DNA of 45,794 nucleotides from Pseudomonadota bacterium. GTDB taxonomy: Bacteria > Desulfobacterota > Binatia > UBA12015. The position numbers were made by a program, and so were the translations under genes. Within the stretch, counting starts at the first letter, position 1; every line of letters begins with the position of its first letter. Where the stretch lies: assembly GCA_005777805.1 (NCBI GenBank), contig SXLG01000123.1:1-45794 (forward strand), read 5' to 3'. The notes below the pieces were generated by a model. It ran no database searches, was not told where the DNA came from, and saw only the letters and a list, made by a program, of their open reading frames with translations. Shown piece after piece: positions 1-8,577 of this stretch.

Positions 1-19
1 CGAGTCCCGCCCGCGGCAC

Positions 20-643
20 TCAGCCCAGCGCTTGGCGCACGCGGGCAGCGATCTCGTCGGGCGTCCACTCGATGCGTGGCGCAGGCGGGCCCTGGTCGGC
101 GATGGTCTCGACCAGCACCATCGCCGGCCCCTCGGCCGCGAGCGCGCGGCGCAGGGCGGACTCGAGGTCCGGCGCGGCGCACACGCGCAGGGCCAGCGCG
201 TAACCAGCGGCACGGGCGACGTCCTCGAGAGGCACCTCTGCGGAAATAGTCGCTTGTCCACCGGTCGAAGCATAGACGCCGTTGTCGATGACCAGGTGCA
301 GGAAGTGGCGCGGCCGCGATGCGGCGATGCGGGCCAGCGTGCCCATGTTCATGAGCACGTTGCCGTCACCGTCGACCACTGCGACCGGCCGGTCGGGCTG
401 TGCCAGCGCGACGCCAAGCCCGATCGAGGAGGCGAGCCCCATCGAGCCGATCATGTAGAAGTGCTCCGGACGGTCGAGGGCCGCGTGCGCCCAGCGCGAG
501 AGAAAACCGTTGGCGCACACGACCGCTCGACCGGCGAGCAGAGGCATCGCGAGAGCGAGCGCGCGGCGCGTGTCGAGCCGGCCGTCCTCTTCGCCCGCGG
601 CCCCGCCCCGTCGCGCCGGCCCGGCTCTCGAAGTCCGGGTCAT
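20..643 (-). CDS. Phosphonopyruvate/sulfopyruvate decarboxylase-type TPP enzyme, beta (C-terminal TPP-binding) subunit
   Basis: Protein shows VVDGDGNVLMNMGTL...LHLVIDNGVYASTGGQ, the TPP-binding GDG...N(D)N region of Ppd/ComE-like proteins. ATG at 643 is the likely start; the ORF-track extension to 892 overlaps the alpha gene. Confidence 0.85.
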   Translation of the reverse strand: MTRTSRAGPARRGGAAGEEDGRLDTRRALALAMPLLAGRAVVCANGFLSRWAHAALDRPEHFYMIGSMGLASSIGLGVALAQPDRPVAVVDGDGNVLMNMGTLARIAASRPRHFLHLVIDNGVYASTGGQATISAEVPLEDVARAAGYALALRVCAAPDLESALRRALAAEGPAMVLVETIADQGPPAPRIEWTPDEIAARVRQALG

Positions 644-710
644 GCGGACAATCCAGCGGGCACGACCAGCGTCGCCGCGCACCCGGGCTGCGGTCCCGGC
701 CGACCCCTGC

Positions 711-1211
711 TCATGCGAACAATCCAGCCGGCACGACCAGTGCCAGGGGCCGCGACTCCGTGGCGCAAAAGCCGCGCGCCCAGGCCACGTCCGCTTCCAG
801 GGTGTCGGCGCCGAGCCGCCGCCAAGGAACCTCGATCGCGTCGAGAATGGCCGGCATCGCGCGCCCCATGACCAGATGCTCGGGAGCGTCATGCCCGCCC
901 TCGCCGCGCCAGGTCACGACCAGCAATACGGGCAGCCGGTAGATCGCGTGCAGCGAGCCGATGGCGTTGATCGACACGCCAAGCCCGGAGTTCTGCATCA
1001 GGACGACCGGCAACCGCCCCGCCAGCGCGGCCCCGGCCGCAAGCCCCAGCGCTGCGTCTTCGCGCGTCTCGGCGATCCAACCCTCGGGCACGAGAGCTGC
1101 GATCACCGAGCCGACGAGCGAGCAGGGCACCCCGGTGAAGAAGTCGAAACCCTGCTCGCGCAACAGGCCGGCGAACGCCGCGCCACGCGCTGCGGCCTGA
1201 TCCACGCTCAT
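711..1211 (-). CDS. Phosphonopyruvate/sulfopyruvate decarboxylase-type TPP enzyme, alpha (N-terminal) subunit
   Basis: MSVDQAAARGAAFAGLLREQGFDFFTGVPCSLVGSV...ETREDAALGLAAGAALAGRLPVVLMQNSGLGVSINAIGSL...WRGEGGHDAPEH matches the Ppd N-terminal domain pattern. Confidence 0.85.
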   Translation of the reverse strand: MSVDQAAARGAAFAGLLREQGFDFFTGVPCSLVGSVIAALVPEGWIAETREDAALGLAAGAALAGRLPVVLMQNSGLGVSINAIGSLHAIYRLPVLLVVTWRGEGGHDAPEHLVMGRAMPAILDAIEVPWRRLGADTLEADVAWARGFCATESRPLALVVPAGLFA

Positions 1212-1272
1212 CGCACGCACCCGGCGCCGACGCTGCCGCCGCACAGCCGGGAGCGTGCGCGTCGGTGGCCTC

Positions 1273-1932
1273 TCACCTCGCCTCCCGGCGGACGCGCGCG
1301 TAGTCCCGAAGCGCGCCGAGCGCGGCCGCCGTGCTGGCAGCCTGCGGCGGCGTTCCCGGATGCTCGCCAAAGCCCTCATCCGTCCACGCCGCAAAGAGCC
1401 ACGCCATCGCGAGTTCGACGGCGCGCGCAGCACCGCCACCCGCACCCGGCTCGACCGTGGCAGCCTGGGCGAGCGCCAGTGCGGCCATCGCGGCGCGCGC
1501 CGCCGCGGCGGTAGCGATCACCGAGGCGCGCTCCCAGTCGGCACCGGCGGCAGCGCCGAAGCCACCGCCCGGCATCTGCAGGGCGAGCAGTGCGTCGAGC
1601 GCTGTTTCAAGCTGCGAGTTCGGCCCCGTCTCGGCCGGCGCGCGGGTGCCGGCGCCCGTGCTCGCGGCGGCGATCTCGACGCGGAGCCGCTCGATACCCT
1701 CGGCAACCCGCCGTACCGCCTCGTCAGCGGGTTCACTCAGCGCGTCAATGACGCCGTCCCGCCGTGCGACCTCGCCAGCGTACCCATCGGTCTCTCTACC
1801 GGCGTGGCTCTCGCGTTCGAGCGCCGGCAGCACGGCCTCCAGGCCGGTGATCAATTCCGCCAGTGCCTCGGCCTCGTTGGCGGCACTCTCGGCGCGCAGC
1901 GCGGCCAGCGTCTCGCCGCCGTGGACCGTCAT
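1273..1932 (-). CDS. Hypothetical protein, possible alpha/alpha-toroid-like C-terminal half, translationally coupled to the PEP mutase
   Basis: Start ATG at 1932 overlaps the upstream stop (ATGA). C-terminal LLALQMPGGGFG and WTDEGFGEHPGTPPQAASTAAALGAL resemble toroid repeats. Confidence 0.6.
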   Translation of the reverse strand: MTVHGGETLAALRAESAANEAEALAELITGLEAVLPALERESHAGRETDGYAGEVARRDGVIDALSEPADEAVRRVAEGIERLRVEIAAASTGAGTRAPAETGPNSQLETALDALLALQMPGGGFGAAAGADWERASVIATAAAARAAMAALALAQAATVEPGAGGGAARAVELAMAWLFAAWTDEGFGEHPGTPPQAASTAAALGALRDYARVRREAR

Positions 1933-3617
1933 CCGCGCAACTCTGCCCAGGCGCGGCGGTAGTCGGCAAAGCTGTCGATCTCCATCCAGCCCTTGTGGAC
2001 CTCGACGCAATCGACGTCGTGGCCGCGATCGAGCAGCTCCTGGAGGAGATCGGTCAGGCTCGCTCGGCCCAGGTCCAGGGCCTCGTGAAAACCGCCCGGA
2101 CGGCCCGCCAGCTCGGCGCAGACCTGACGCACGAGGGCCGCGCCTGCCGCCGAGAGCAGCACGAGTCCGATGAACTCGCCGTCCGCCTCGTCCCGTGCGA
2201 GGCTCTGCCCGATGCGGCGCAGGCGCACGCCCTCGCCCGGCACGAAGCGGCCTGCCTCCGGCCGCGCGCCCCCCTCGGTCACCACCAGATCGAGCGCGCT
2301 CGGGGGCAGGGTGCCGAGCCGCCGCGACTCCGCAAACGCCCGATCGACGACGACGGTGATGTCGCCCGTGGCGCGCAGCAGCCGGGCCACGATCGCGTCG
2401 TCAAAGACCACATCACCGTAAAGACAAAGCAGGGAGCCCTCGAGTTCACGCGCCGCGAGCAGAAACGACACCATCTCGCCGGACTGGGCATACTGCTCGT
2501 TGTCGAAGTAACGGAGGTTGGGGACGTTGACCGCCTCGCGCCGGTAGCCGCGCACGACCGCGATCTCGCGGATGCCGTTTGCGTTGAGTGCTGTGACCTG
2601 ACGCTCGAGCACCGTTCGCCCGCGCACGTCGAGCATGCAGCGCGGCCGATCGGCCGTGATCTCGCCAAGTGCGCCGTCATCGCCCGCAGCGAGCACCACC
2701 GCCGTCACCGGGGAACCACTCATCGGAAGGTAGCGCGATTCGTTGTCACGCAGCTCGTCGAGACCCACCAGCCGATAGATCTCCTCGAGCGGCGCGATTT
2801 CGCGCTCGACGTCAAGCGCTCTGCCCGCGCGCAGGCGGCCGAGCGATTCACGCATGGCGACGACCGCCGCCCGCAACGACTGGTTGGCATAGATCACCAG
2901 CCGGAAGCCGGCAGATTGCAGCTCGTCGAGGGGTGTCCCGATGTAGGTCGTCGGCACGGCGACCAGCGGGGTCGGCCGATCCCAGGCGCGCGCCACGCAG
3001 CGCAACTCGTCGAGATCGGGCGCCTTCGAGTGTACCAGCACGGCGTCGGCGCCGGCGTCAGCGTATGCCCGGGCGCGGCGCATCGCCTCGTCGTGGCCCC
3101 AGCCCGCGATCAGCGCCTCGGTGCGCGCGATGACGACGAACTCGGGATCGCGTTGGGCCGATTTCGCCGCCGCGACCTTGCCGGCGTGCTCTTCGACCGG
3201 AGCCAGCTCACGTGCCACCCCGGAATAGAAACTGCAACGCTTGGGGAAGACGTTGTCCTCGATGCAGATCGCCGCAATGCCAGCCGCCTCGAAATCCTGC
3301 ACCGTGCGCAGGACGTTGATCGCGTTGCCAAAGCCGGTGTCGCAGTCGGCGATGACCGGGATCGTGGTCGCATCGACCATCGCTCGTGCGGCCTCGAGGG
3401 TCTCGTTCATCGTGAGGATGCTGGCGTCGGGCACCGCGCGCACGGCCGAGATCCCGAATCCACTCGCCCAGATGGCATCGAACCCGGCCTGCTCGGCAAG
3501 CCGGGCCGAGAGCGCGTCGTGCGCACCGCAAGCCACCACCTGCGCGCGCTCGGCAAGCGCACGCCTCAAGGAACGCTTTCCCCTGGACACGCAACGGCCG
3601 TAACGCTTCGCCCACAT
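1929..3617 (-). CDS. Phosphoenolpyruvate mutase (isocitrate lyase superfamily) fused to NTP transferase domain (PntC-like)
   Basis: N-terminal half: ALAERAQVVACGAHDALSARLAEQAGFDAIWASGFGISA...IADCDTGFGNAINVLRTV...CIEDNVFPKRCSF. C-terminal half: VTAVVLAAGDDGALGEITADRPRCMLDVRGRTVLERQV...CLYGDVVFDD. Exact start uncertain; the ORF extends to 3704. Confidence 0.85.
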   Translation of the reverse strand: MWAKRYGRCVSRGKRSLRRALAERAQVVACGAHDALSARLAEQAGFDAIWASGFGISAVRAVPDASILTMNETLEAARAMVDATTIPVIADCDTGFGNAINVLRTVQDFEAAGIAAICIEDNVFPKRCSFYSGVARELAPVEEHAGKVAAAKSAQRDPEFVVIARTEALIAGWGHDEAMRRARAYADAGADAVLVHSKAPDLDELRCVARAWDRPTPLVAVPTTYIGTPLDELQSAGFRLVIYANQSLRAAVVAMRESLGRLRAGRALDVEREIAPLEEIYRLVGLDELRDNESRYLPMSGSPVTAVVLAAGDDGALGEITADRPRCMLDVRGRTVLERQVTALNANGIREIAVVRGYRREAVNVPNLRYFDNEQYAQSGEMVSFLLAARELEGSLLCLYGDVVFDDAIVARLLRATGDITVVVDRAFAESRRLGTLPPSALDLVVTEGGARPEAGRFVPGEGVRLRRIGQSLARDEADGEFIGLVLLSAAGAALVRQVCAELAGRPGGFHEALDLGRASLTDLLQELLDRGHDVDCVEVHKGWMEIDSFADYRRAWAELRG

Positions 3618-4326
3618 GCAGACAACCAGTCCCCCTCCCTCGTCGGACACGCGGGGCGCGTCCAAGCCGCTGATGCGGCCCGTCGGTGCTCGGTCCCAAC
3701 TCACTACCTGACGCGACCGCCGCCGCCGTACTGTCGTCGACGGTCACGAATGAATCGAGCGACAGAGGCTCTGCCGCCAGCAGGTCACGCATCAACTCCC
3801 GGCCACTCTCGCCCGCCATGCGCGCGGCGAGATCGAGCCGCTCGCGCGCCACGATTTGCCGGGCCACCGCGCGATGCGCGGCCTGCTCGCCGCCGTCCAT
3901 AAAGCTGCTCGGTGAGCAGGCTGATCGGCGACAGCGTAGCCGGACCCAAGCCGCAAACGACCCAGTTCCTCGTCGGCATGGACGGCGCAGAGGTCGCCAG
4001 CGGAGACCTCACGCGCGCCCCAAGCCGTGGACCACGCTGCTGCTACGGCAGCGACCCGCCGAAGCGCGTGCCCGTCCAGCGCGGGCCGCCCGCGAGGGCT
4101 CGCCTCCGGGCTCGGCTCAGGGGCAAAACCACCCCGCTGCACGCGATGCGAGGCGTAGCGGGCGCCCGCGCAGGTGGGCCCCCGTTGGGCGCGACTCCGG
4201 CGACCGGATCCGCTTGAGCAGCGACCGCCCCATCCACTCCCGGCCCCCGCTGCGCCAAGTGCCCGGGCCAGCTCGCCAGCGGCCCATATCGACACACGGC
4301 ATTGACCACCGGCGGTCGATCGTGCG

Positions 4327-7300
4327 ATGCCCGAGGAACATTACCCCCTCCTGCCCCTCGCGTCTCTCCCGGAGGCCAGCCCCATGCTCCAGACCGTGCC
4401 CCCTGCGGCGTCTGATGCCCACCGAAAATCTGTCTTGGGGCGCGCGCCGCGGGGCGTGACAAGGCGTTACCCGCGAGTCCTGCTCGGCACGAGCCTGGTG
4501 CTCCTTGTCCTCGGCTCGGCGCGGGGGGCGGCCGCGCTCTGCACCGCCAACGAGCTCTGTGGCGCAAGCGCCAATCCTTGCGTCATCAGCGGCGCCATCC
4601 GGACCATCGGCCCGGCCTGCGTGCTCGATTTTGGCAGCCGCGCGGTGCAGATCACGACAACCCTCAAGGCCGAACAGGCCCGCGGCTCGTTCGAGCTGCG
4701 CGCTGGCACGCTCACCCTGAGCGGTAAATTGCTCTCTACGGGTTCCGCCAGCGCTCCTGGAGGCACGATCCGGGTCCAGACCAGCGGGGCCTTTCAGATG
4801 ACATCTACCGCCGACATCGATTTGAGCGGCGGCCTGGGCGGCGGCGATCTCGTGGTGGTGGCGGGATCGATCAATTGGGCCGGGGGCAGCGTCAAGGCAA
4901 GCGGCACGAGTACCGACGGCGGCGGTGGCAGCATCTCGCTCGTGGCCGGCGGCAGCGTCGTGGTGGCAGCCGCGTTGACCGCCGAAGGCGGGCGCGCGTC
5001 GGGCGGTGGTCCCGTCGAGATCACCGGGGACGATGTCACGGTGCGCGCCAGCATCAACGTCGATGGTGGAAACTTCGATGGCGGCTCGGTCACGATCACA
5101 GCGGCCGATGCGCTCTCGGTACTCGGCTCGACCACGCAGATCAGCTCGCACGGCGCTCTCGCCGACGAGTTCGCCGGCTATGGCGGAGACATCACGCTCA
5201 GCGCCGGGGGCAACTTGCGCTTCGAGGGTCAGATCGAAAGTCTCGGCGCCGCGCCCGATGCCAGCGGTGGCTTCGTGGACTTGTCCGCTGGGGGCTCGGT
5301 CGAACTCGTCGCGGGCTCGACGATCACCTCGACTGTCGCGAGCGGCGAAGGCACGGGCGGTGACGTGAGCCTCGGGGCGGGGCTAGATGTCACGGTCGCC
5401 GGCGTGCTTGACGCGGGCGGGCCGGCGCAAGGTTTCGGCGGCAACATCAACGTCGCGGCGACACGTGACGTGACCATCGCCACCAGCGGGCGGCTCCGGG
5501 TCGACGCCGGTGAGATGGCCGGCATGGTGAGCACGCATTCACCACGACTCTTGACGGCCGCCGGCCTGATCGACGCGCGGGGCGGCAGCGGCGGACTCGG
5601 GGGAGACATCATCCTCGGCCCGCATTGCCGGGCCGTCCTGCGCGGCACGTTCTACGCCGGCGCGGCTGGCGCCGGCCGGGCCGGCTCGGTCCAGACCCTT
5701 GCGGCGACCCTTGCCATCGAGGCGCCGGCGGTGCTGACGGCGACGCCATGCAGCACCCCGTCCACCGGTTGCATCCGCATCAGTTTGCCCGCGGGCAGCC
5801 CAAGTATCGACACCGGTACGACTTTGAATCCAACTGCAGTGGTGACCTTGGCACCGTCGTTGCGGCCCTGTTGTGGCGACGGAACTCTCGATGTCGGCGA
5901 GGCCTGCGATGACGGCAACCGACTCTTCTGTGATGGTTGCAATTCGTCCTGCGACGTCGAGGGAAGTCCCGCCTGCCCGGCCGACGGTCGCCTCTGCACC
6001 GCCGACTGCCATCCGACCCAGGGCTGCGTCTTCACCAACGAGCCCGATGGTTCGGCGTGCTGGGACGACGGCTCGGTCTGCACCACCGACACCTGCGCCA
6101 GCGGCTGGTGCCGCCACGATCCGATGGTCTGCAACGACGGCATCGCTTGCACCACCGATTCCTGTCACGCCACGCTGGGCTGCACCGCCGCACCCGACAA
6201 TTCCCGCTGTGACGACAGGATCGCTTGCACCGTCGACACCTGCAGCACCACTCTCGGCTGTACCGCCGCGCCCGACAACTCACGCTGCGACGACAGCATC
6301 GCTTGTACCACCGATGCCTGCAGCACCACTCTCGGCTGTACCGCCGCGCCCGACAATTCACGCTGCAACGATGGCGTCGCTTGTACCACCGATGCCTGCA
6401 GCACCACGCTCGGCTGTACCGCCGCGCCCGACAATTCACGCTGCAACGATGGCGTCGCCTGTACCAACGATACCTGCAGCGCCACTCTCGGCTGCACCGC
6501 CGCGCCCGACGATTCGCGCTGCGACGACGGCGTCGCTTGCACCAACGATACCTGCAGCACCACTCTCGGCTGTACCGCCGCGCCCGACGATTCGCGCTGC
6601 GACGACGGCATCGCCTGCACCACCAACTCCTGTCACGCCACGCTCGGCTGCACCGCTACGGCCGACCATTCCCTCTGCGACGACAGCATCGCTTGTACCA
6701 CCGATGCCTGCAGCACCACTCTCGGCTGTACCGCCGCGCCCGACAATTCACGCTGCAACGATGGCGTCGCCTGCACCAACGATACCTGCAGCGCCACTCT
6801 CGGCTGTACCGCGGCGCCCGACAATTCACGCTGCAACGATGGCGTCGCCTGTACCAACGATACCTGCAGCGCCACTCTCGGCTGTACCGCCGCGCCCGAC
6901 AATTCACGCTGCAACGATGGCGTCGCCTGTACCAACGATACCTGCGACGCACTCGCCGGCTGTCGCCGCATCGCCGACAACTCACGCTGCGACGACGGCA
7001 TCGCCTGCACCAACGATACCTGCGACGCGCTCGCCGGCTGCGTCCGCACCGGCGACGACACGCGCTGCGCAGACGGCAACCCGTGCACATCGGACCACTG
7101 CCAGAGCAACGTCGGCTGCCGCAGCATCCCGGGCAACGAGGGGGCGACCTGCGAGGACGGCAGCGTCTGCACCCTCGGCGATCGCTGCGTCCGGGGCGCC
7201 TGCGCCGGGCGCACTCTTCTTGTCTGCGACGACGACAACCGCTGTACGACCGATCGCTGCGAAGCGACGACGGCTTGTGTCTACGAGGAAGAGCCCGCGC

Positions 7301-8364
7301 TCTGCTCCTGTGGCACGGCGTCATCGCCGGTGCCGGCGGGTAGCGACTGTGCCGATGGCGAGGGCTGCACCGCTGGCGATCAGTGTGATGGTGCGGGCCT
7401 CTGCCAGCCGGGAGCGGCGCGCGACTGCAACGATGGCGACGCCTGCACCAGCGATATTTGCAGCGACGGGCGCTGTACCCACGACGATTCCGGCTGCGCC
7501 ACGACCTGCGCTGGTCTCGCCGACGGAACACCGTGCAGCGATGGCCAGGTTTGCAACGTCGGCACCTGCGCCAGCGGCGCTTGCGTCACCGAGACCATCG
7601 ATTGCGACGACGGCAGCGCCTGTACCGGAGCCGAATTCTGTACCGAGAGCGAAGGTCTCGGCTGCGTCGGCAGCGATGCCTCGCCCTTCGCCTCCATGTG
7701 CCGCGCGGCCGACGACTACCGCTGCTACAAAGCGCGAATCGCGCCCGGCAACAGGCCACCCCCCACGCGCAGCGTGCAGGTCGCAACGGTGTTCGGAACC
7801 AGGCTCCTGCGTACCGGAGCGGCGACTCTCTTCTGCGACCCGGTCTCGACCGACGCGGCCGGGCGGATTGACGCTGCGGCGGGGCTCGGCTGCTACCAGC
7901 TCCGGGCCGACAAGGGCGACAGCCCACCCCCAGCGCGCACCCTTCGCATCCGCAACGTCTTCGGCTTGCAGTCGCTGAGCGTGCGCGAGCCCGCGAATAC
8001 TCTGTGCCTGCCCTCGACGGTCGGCGGGGTCTCGATGGCCGGAGTCCACGACGAGCGGGCCTGCTTCACCGTGCGCGGGCGCCGCTTCCCGGGGACGACG
8101 CACGGCTTCCTCGATGCCTTCGAGGACATTCGGGCGACAGTGCTGCAGCCGATCATGCTCTGCCTTGCGACGGCCCGGGACGGCGTCGCCGCCAGCGCGC
8201 CCGAGGAACACCTGCTCTGCTACCGAACGCGCGCGGCCTCATCGGTCACGACCTCGAGCCGGTACTCGGTGAGCCTCTCCAACGACTTCGACGGCCTTGG
8301 CCCCCAGGCGCTCGGCACCACCCAAGCCCACAGCATCTGCGTGCCGACCCGGATCGAGAGCTGA
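4327..8364 (+). CDS. Large secreted Cys-rich repeat protein: beta-helix-like N-term, DUF4215-type motif, tandem CTxDxC repeats, C-terminal CYK...LC module
   Basis: Hydrophobic N-terminal segment; CCGDGTLDVGEACDDGNRLFCDGCNSSC; about 13 units of DNSRCNDGVACTNDTCSATLGCTAAP; C-terminal repeated 'CYkar...LC.P' segments. Confidence 0.85.
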   Translation: MPEEHYPLLPLASLPEASPMLQTVPPAASDAHRKSVLGRAPRGVTRRYPRVLLGTSLVLLVLGSARGAAALCTANELCGASANPCVISGAIRTIGPACVLDFGSRAVQITTTLKAEQARGSFELRAGTLTLSGKLLSTGSASAPGGTIRVQTSGAFQMTSTADIDLSGGLGGGDLVVVAGSINWAGGSVKASGTSTDGGGGSISLVAGGSVVVAAALTAEGGRASGGGPVEITGDDVTVRASINVDGGNFDGGSVTITAADALSVLGSTTQISSHGALADEFAGYGGDITLSAGGNLRFEGQIESLGAAPDASGGFVDLSAGGSVELVAGSTITSTVASGEGTGGDVSLGAGLDVTVAGVLDAGGPAQGFGGNINVAATRDVTIATSGRLRVDAGEMAGMVSTHSPRLLTAAGLIDARGGSGGLGGDIILGPHCRAVLRGTFYAGAAGAGRAGSVQTLAATLAIEAPAVLTATPCSTPSTGCIRISLPAGSPSIDTGTTLNPTAVVTLAPSLRPCCGDGTLDVGEACDDGNRLFCDGCNSSCDVEGSPACPADGRLCTADCHPTQGCVFTNEPDGSACWDDGSVCTTDTCASGWCRHDPMVCNDGIACTTDSCHATLGCTAAPDNSRCDDRIACTVDTCSTTLGCTAAPDNSRCDDSIACTTDACSTTLGCTAAPDNSRCNDGVACTTDACSTTLGCTAAPDNSRCNDGVACTNDTCSATLGCTAAPDDSRCDDGVACTNDTCSTTLGCTAAPDDSRCDDGIACTTNSCHATLGCTATADHSLCDDSIACTTDACSTTLGCTAAPDNSRCNDGVACTNDTCSATLGCTAAPDNSRCNDGVACTNDTCSATLGCTAAPDNSRCNDGVACTNDTCDALAGCRRIADNSRCDDGIACTNDTCDALAGCVRTGDDTRCADGNPCTSDHCQSNVGCRSIPGNEGATCEDGSVCTLGDRCVRGACAGRTLLVCDDDNRCTTDRCEATTACVYEEEPALCSCGTASSPVPAGSDCADGEGCTAGDQCDGAGLCQPGAARDCNDGDACTSDICSDGRCTHDDSGCATTCAGLADGTPCSDGQVCNVGTCASGACVTETIDCDDGSACTGAEFCTESEGLGCVGSDASPFASMCRAADDYRCYKARIAPGNRPPPTRSVQVATVFGTRLLRTGAATLFCDPVSTDAAGRIDAAAGLGCYQLRADKGDSPPPARTLRIRNVFGLQSLSVREPANTLCLPSTVGGVSMAGVHDERACFTVRGRRFPGTTHGFLDAFEDIRATVLQPIMLCLATARDGVAASAPEEHLLCYRTRAASSVTTSSRYSVSLSNDFDGLGPQALGTTQAHSICVPTRIES
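6122..7138 (+). repeat. In-frame tandem 78-bp (26-aa) repeat array encoding DxSRCxDGxACTxDxCxxxLGCTAAP
   Basis: Period read directly: CTGGGCTGC at 6175 and CTCGGCTGT at 6253, 78 bp apart. About 13 units, the last few more diverged. Confidence 0.9.
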
Positions 8365-8371
8365 CCGAAGA

Positions 8372-8396
8372 AAGCCTCGGGTTCATCCCGAGGCTT
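8372..8396 (+). terminator. Terminator-like hairpin after the 4327-8364 gene
   Basis: Perfect 10-bp stem AAGCCTCGGG-TTCAT-CCCGAGGCTT; no clear T-tract. Confidence 0.6.
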
Positions 8397-8577
8397 GGGC
8401 GGGGGCCCTCCCACTGGATCGGCTCCCCCGACGGGCGCCCCGGCGTCGCGCGAATGCATGGCTGGGAGAGGGCTTGGCCCCGAACTTCGCAGGCCAGAGC
8501 ACCCTAGTAAGTATTTTTACTTACTTAGATAGGCGTTACACTTGCCACAGCGTGGCGTGGTCATCAGGGTTAACCCT

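Noticed and set aside
1863-3902. 679-aa plus-strand ORF opposite the PepM fusion gene
   Set aside because: Composition typical of antisense ORFs in high-GC DNA; the minus strand encodes clear homologous motifs.
3705-4300. Possible frameshifted gene upstream of PepM (fragments GDLCAVHADEELGRLRLGSGYAVAD, PISLLTEQLYG, AVARQIVARERLDLAARMAGESGRELMRDLLA in different frames)
   Set aside because: The fragments look protein-like but no family was recognised and frameshifts cannot be shown without a homologue; left unannotated.
6032-7531. Long antisense ORFs across the 78-bp repeat array
   Set aside because: They are shadows of the periodic GC-rich sense repeat (Arg/Cys-rich or Val/Gln-rich repeats) with no plausible protein signature.
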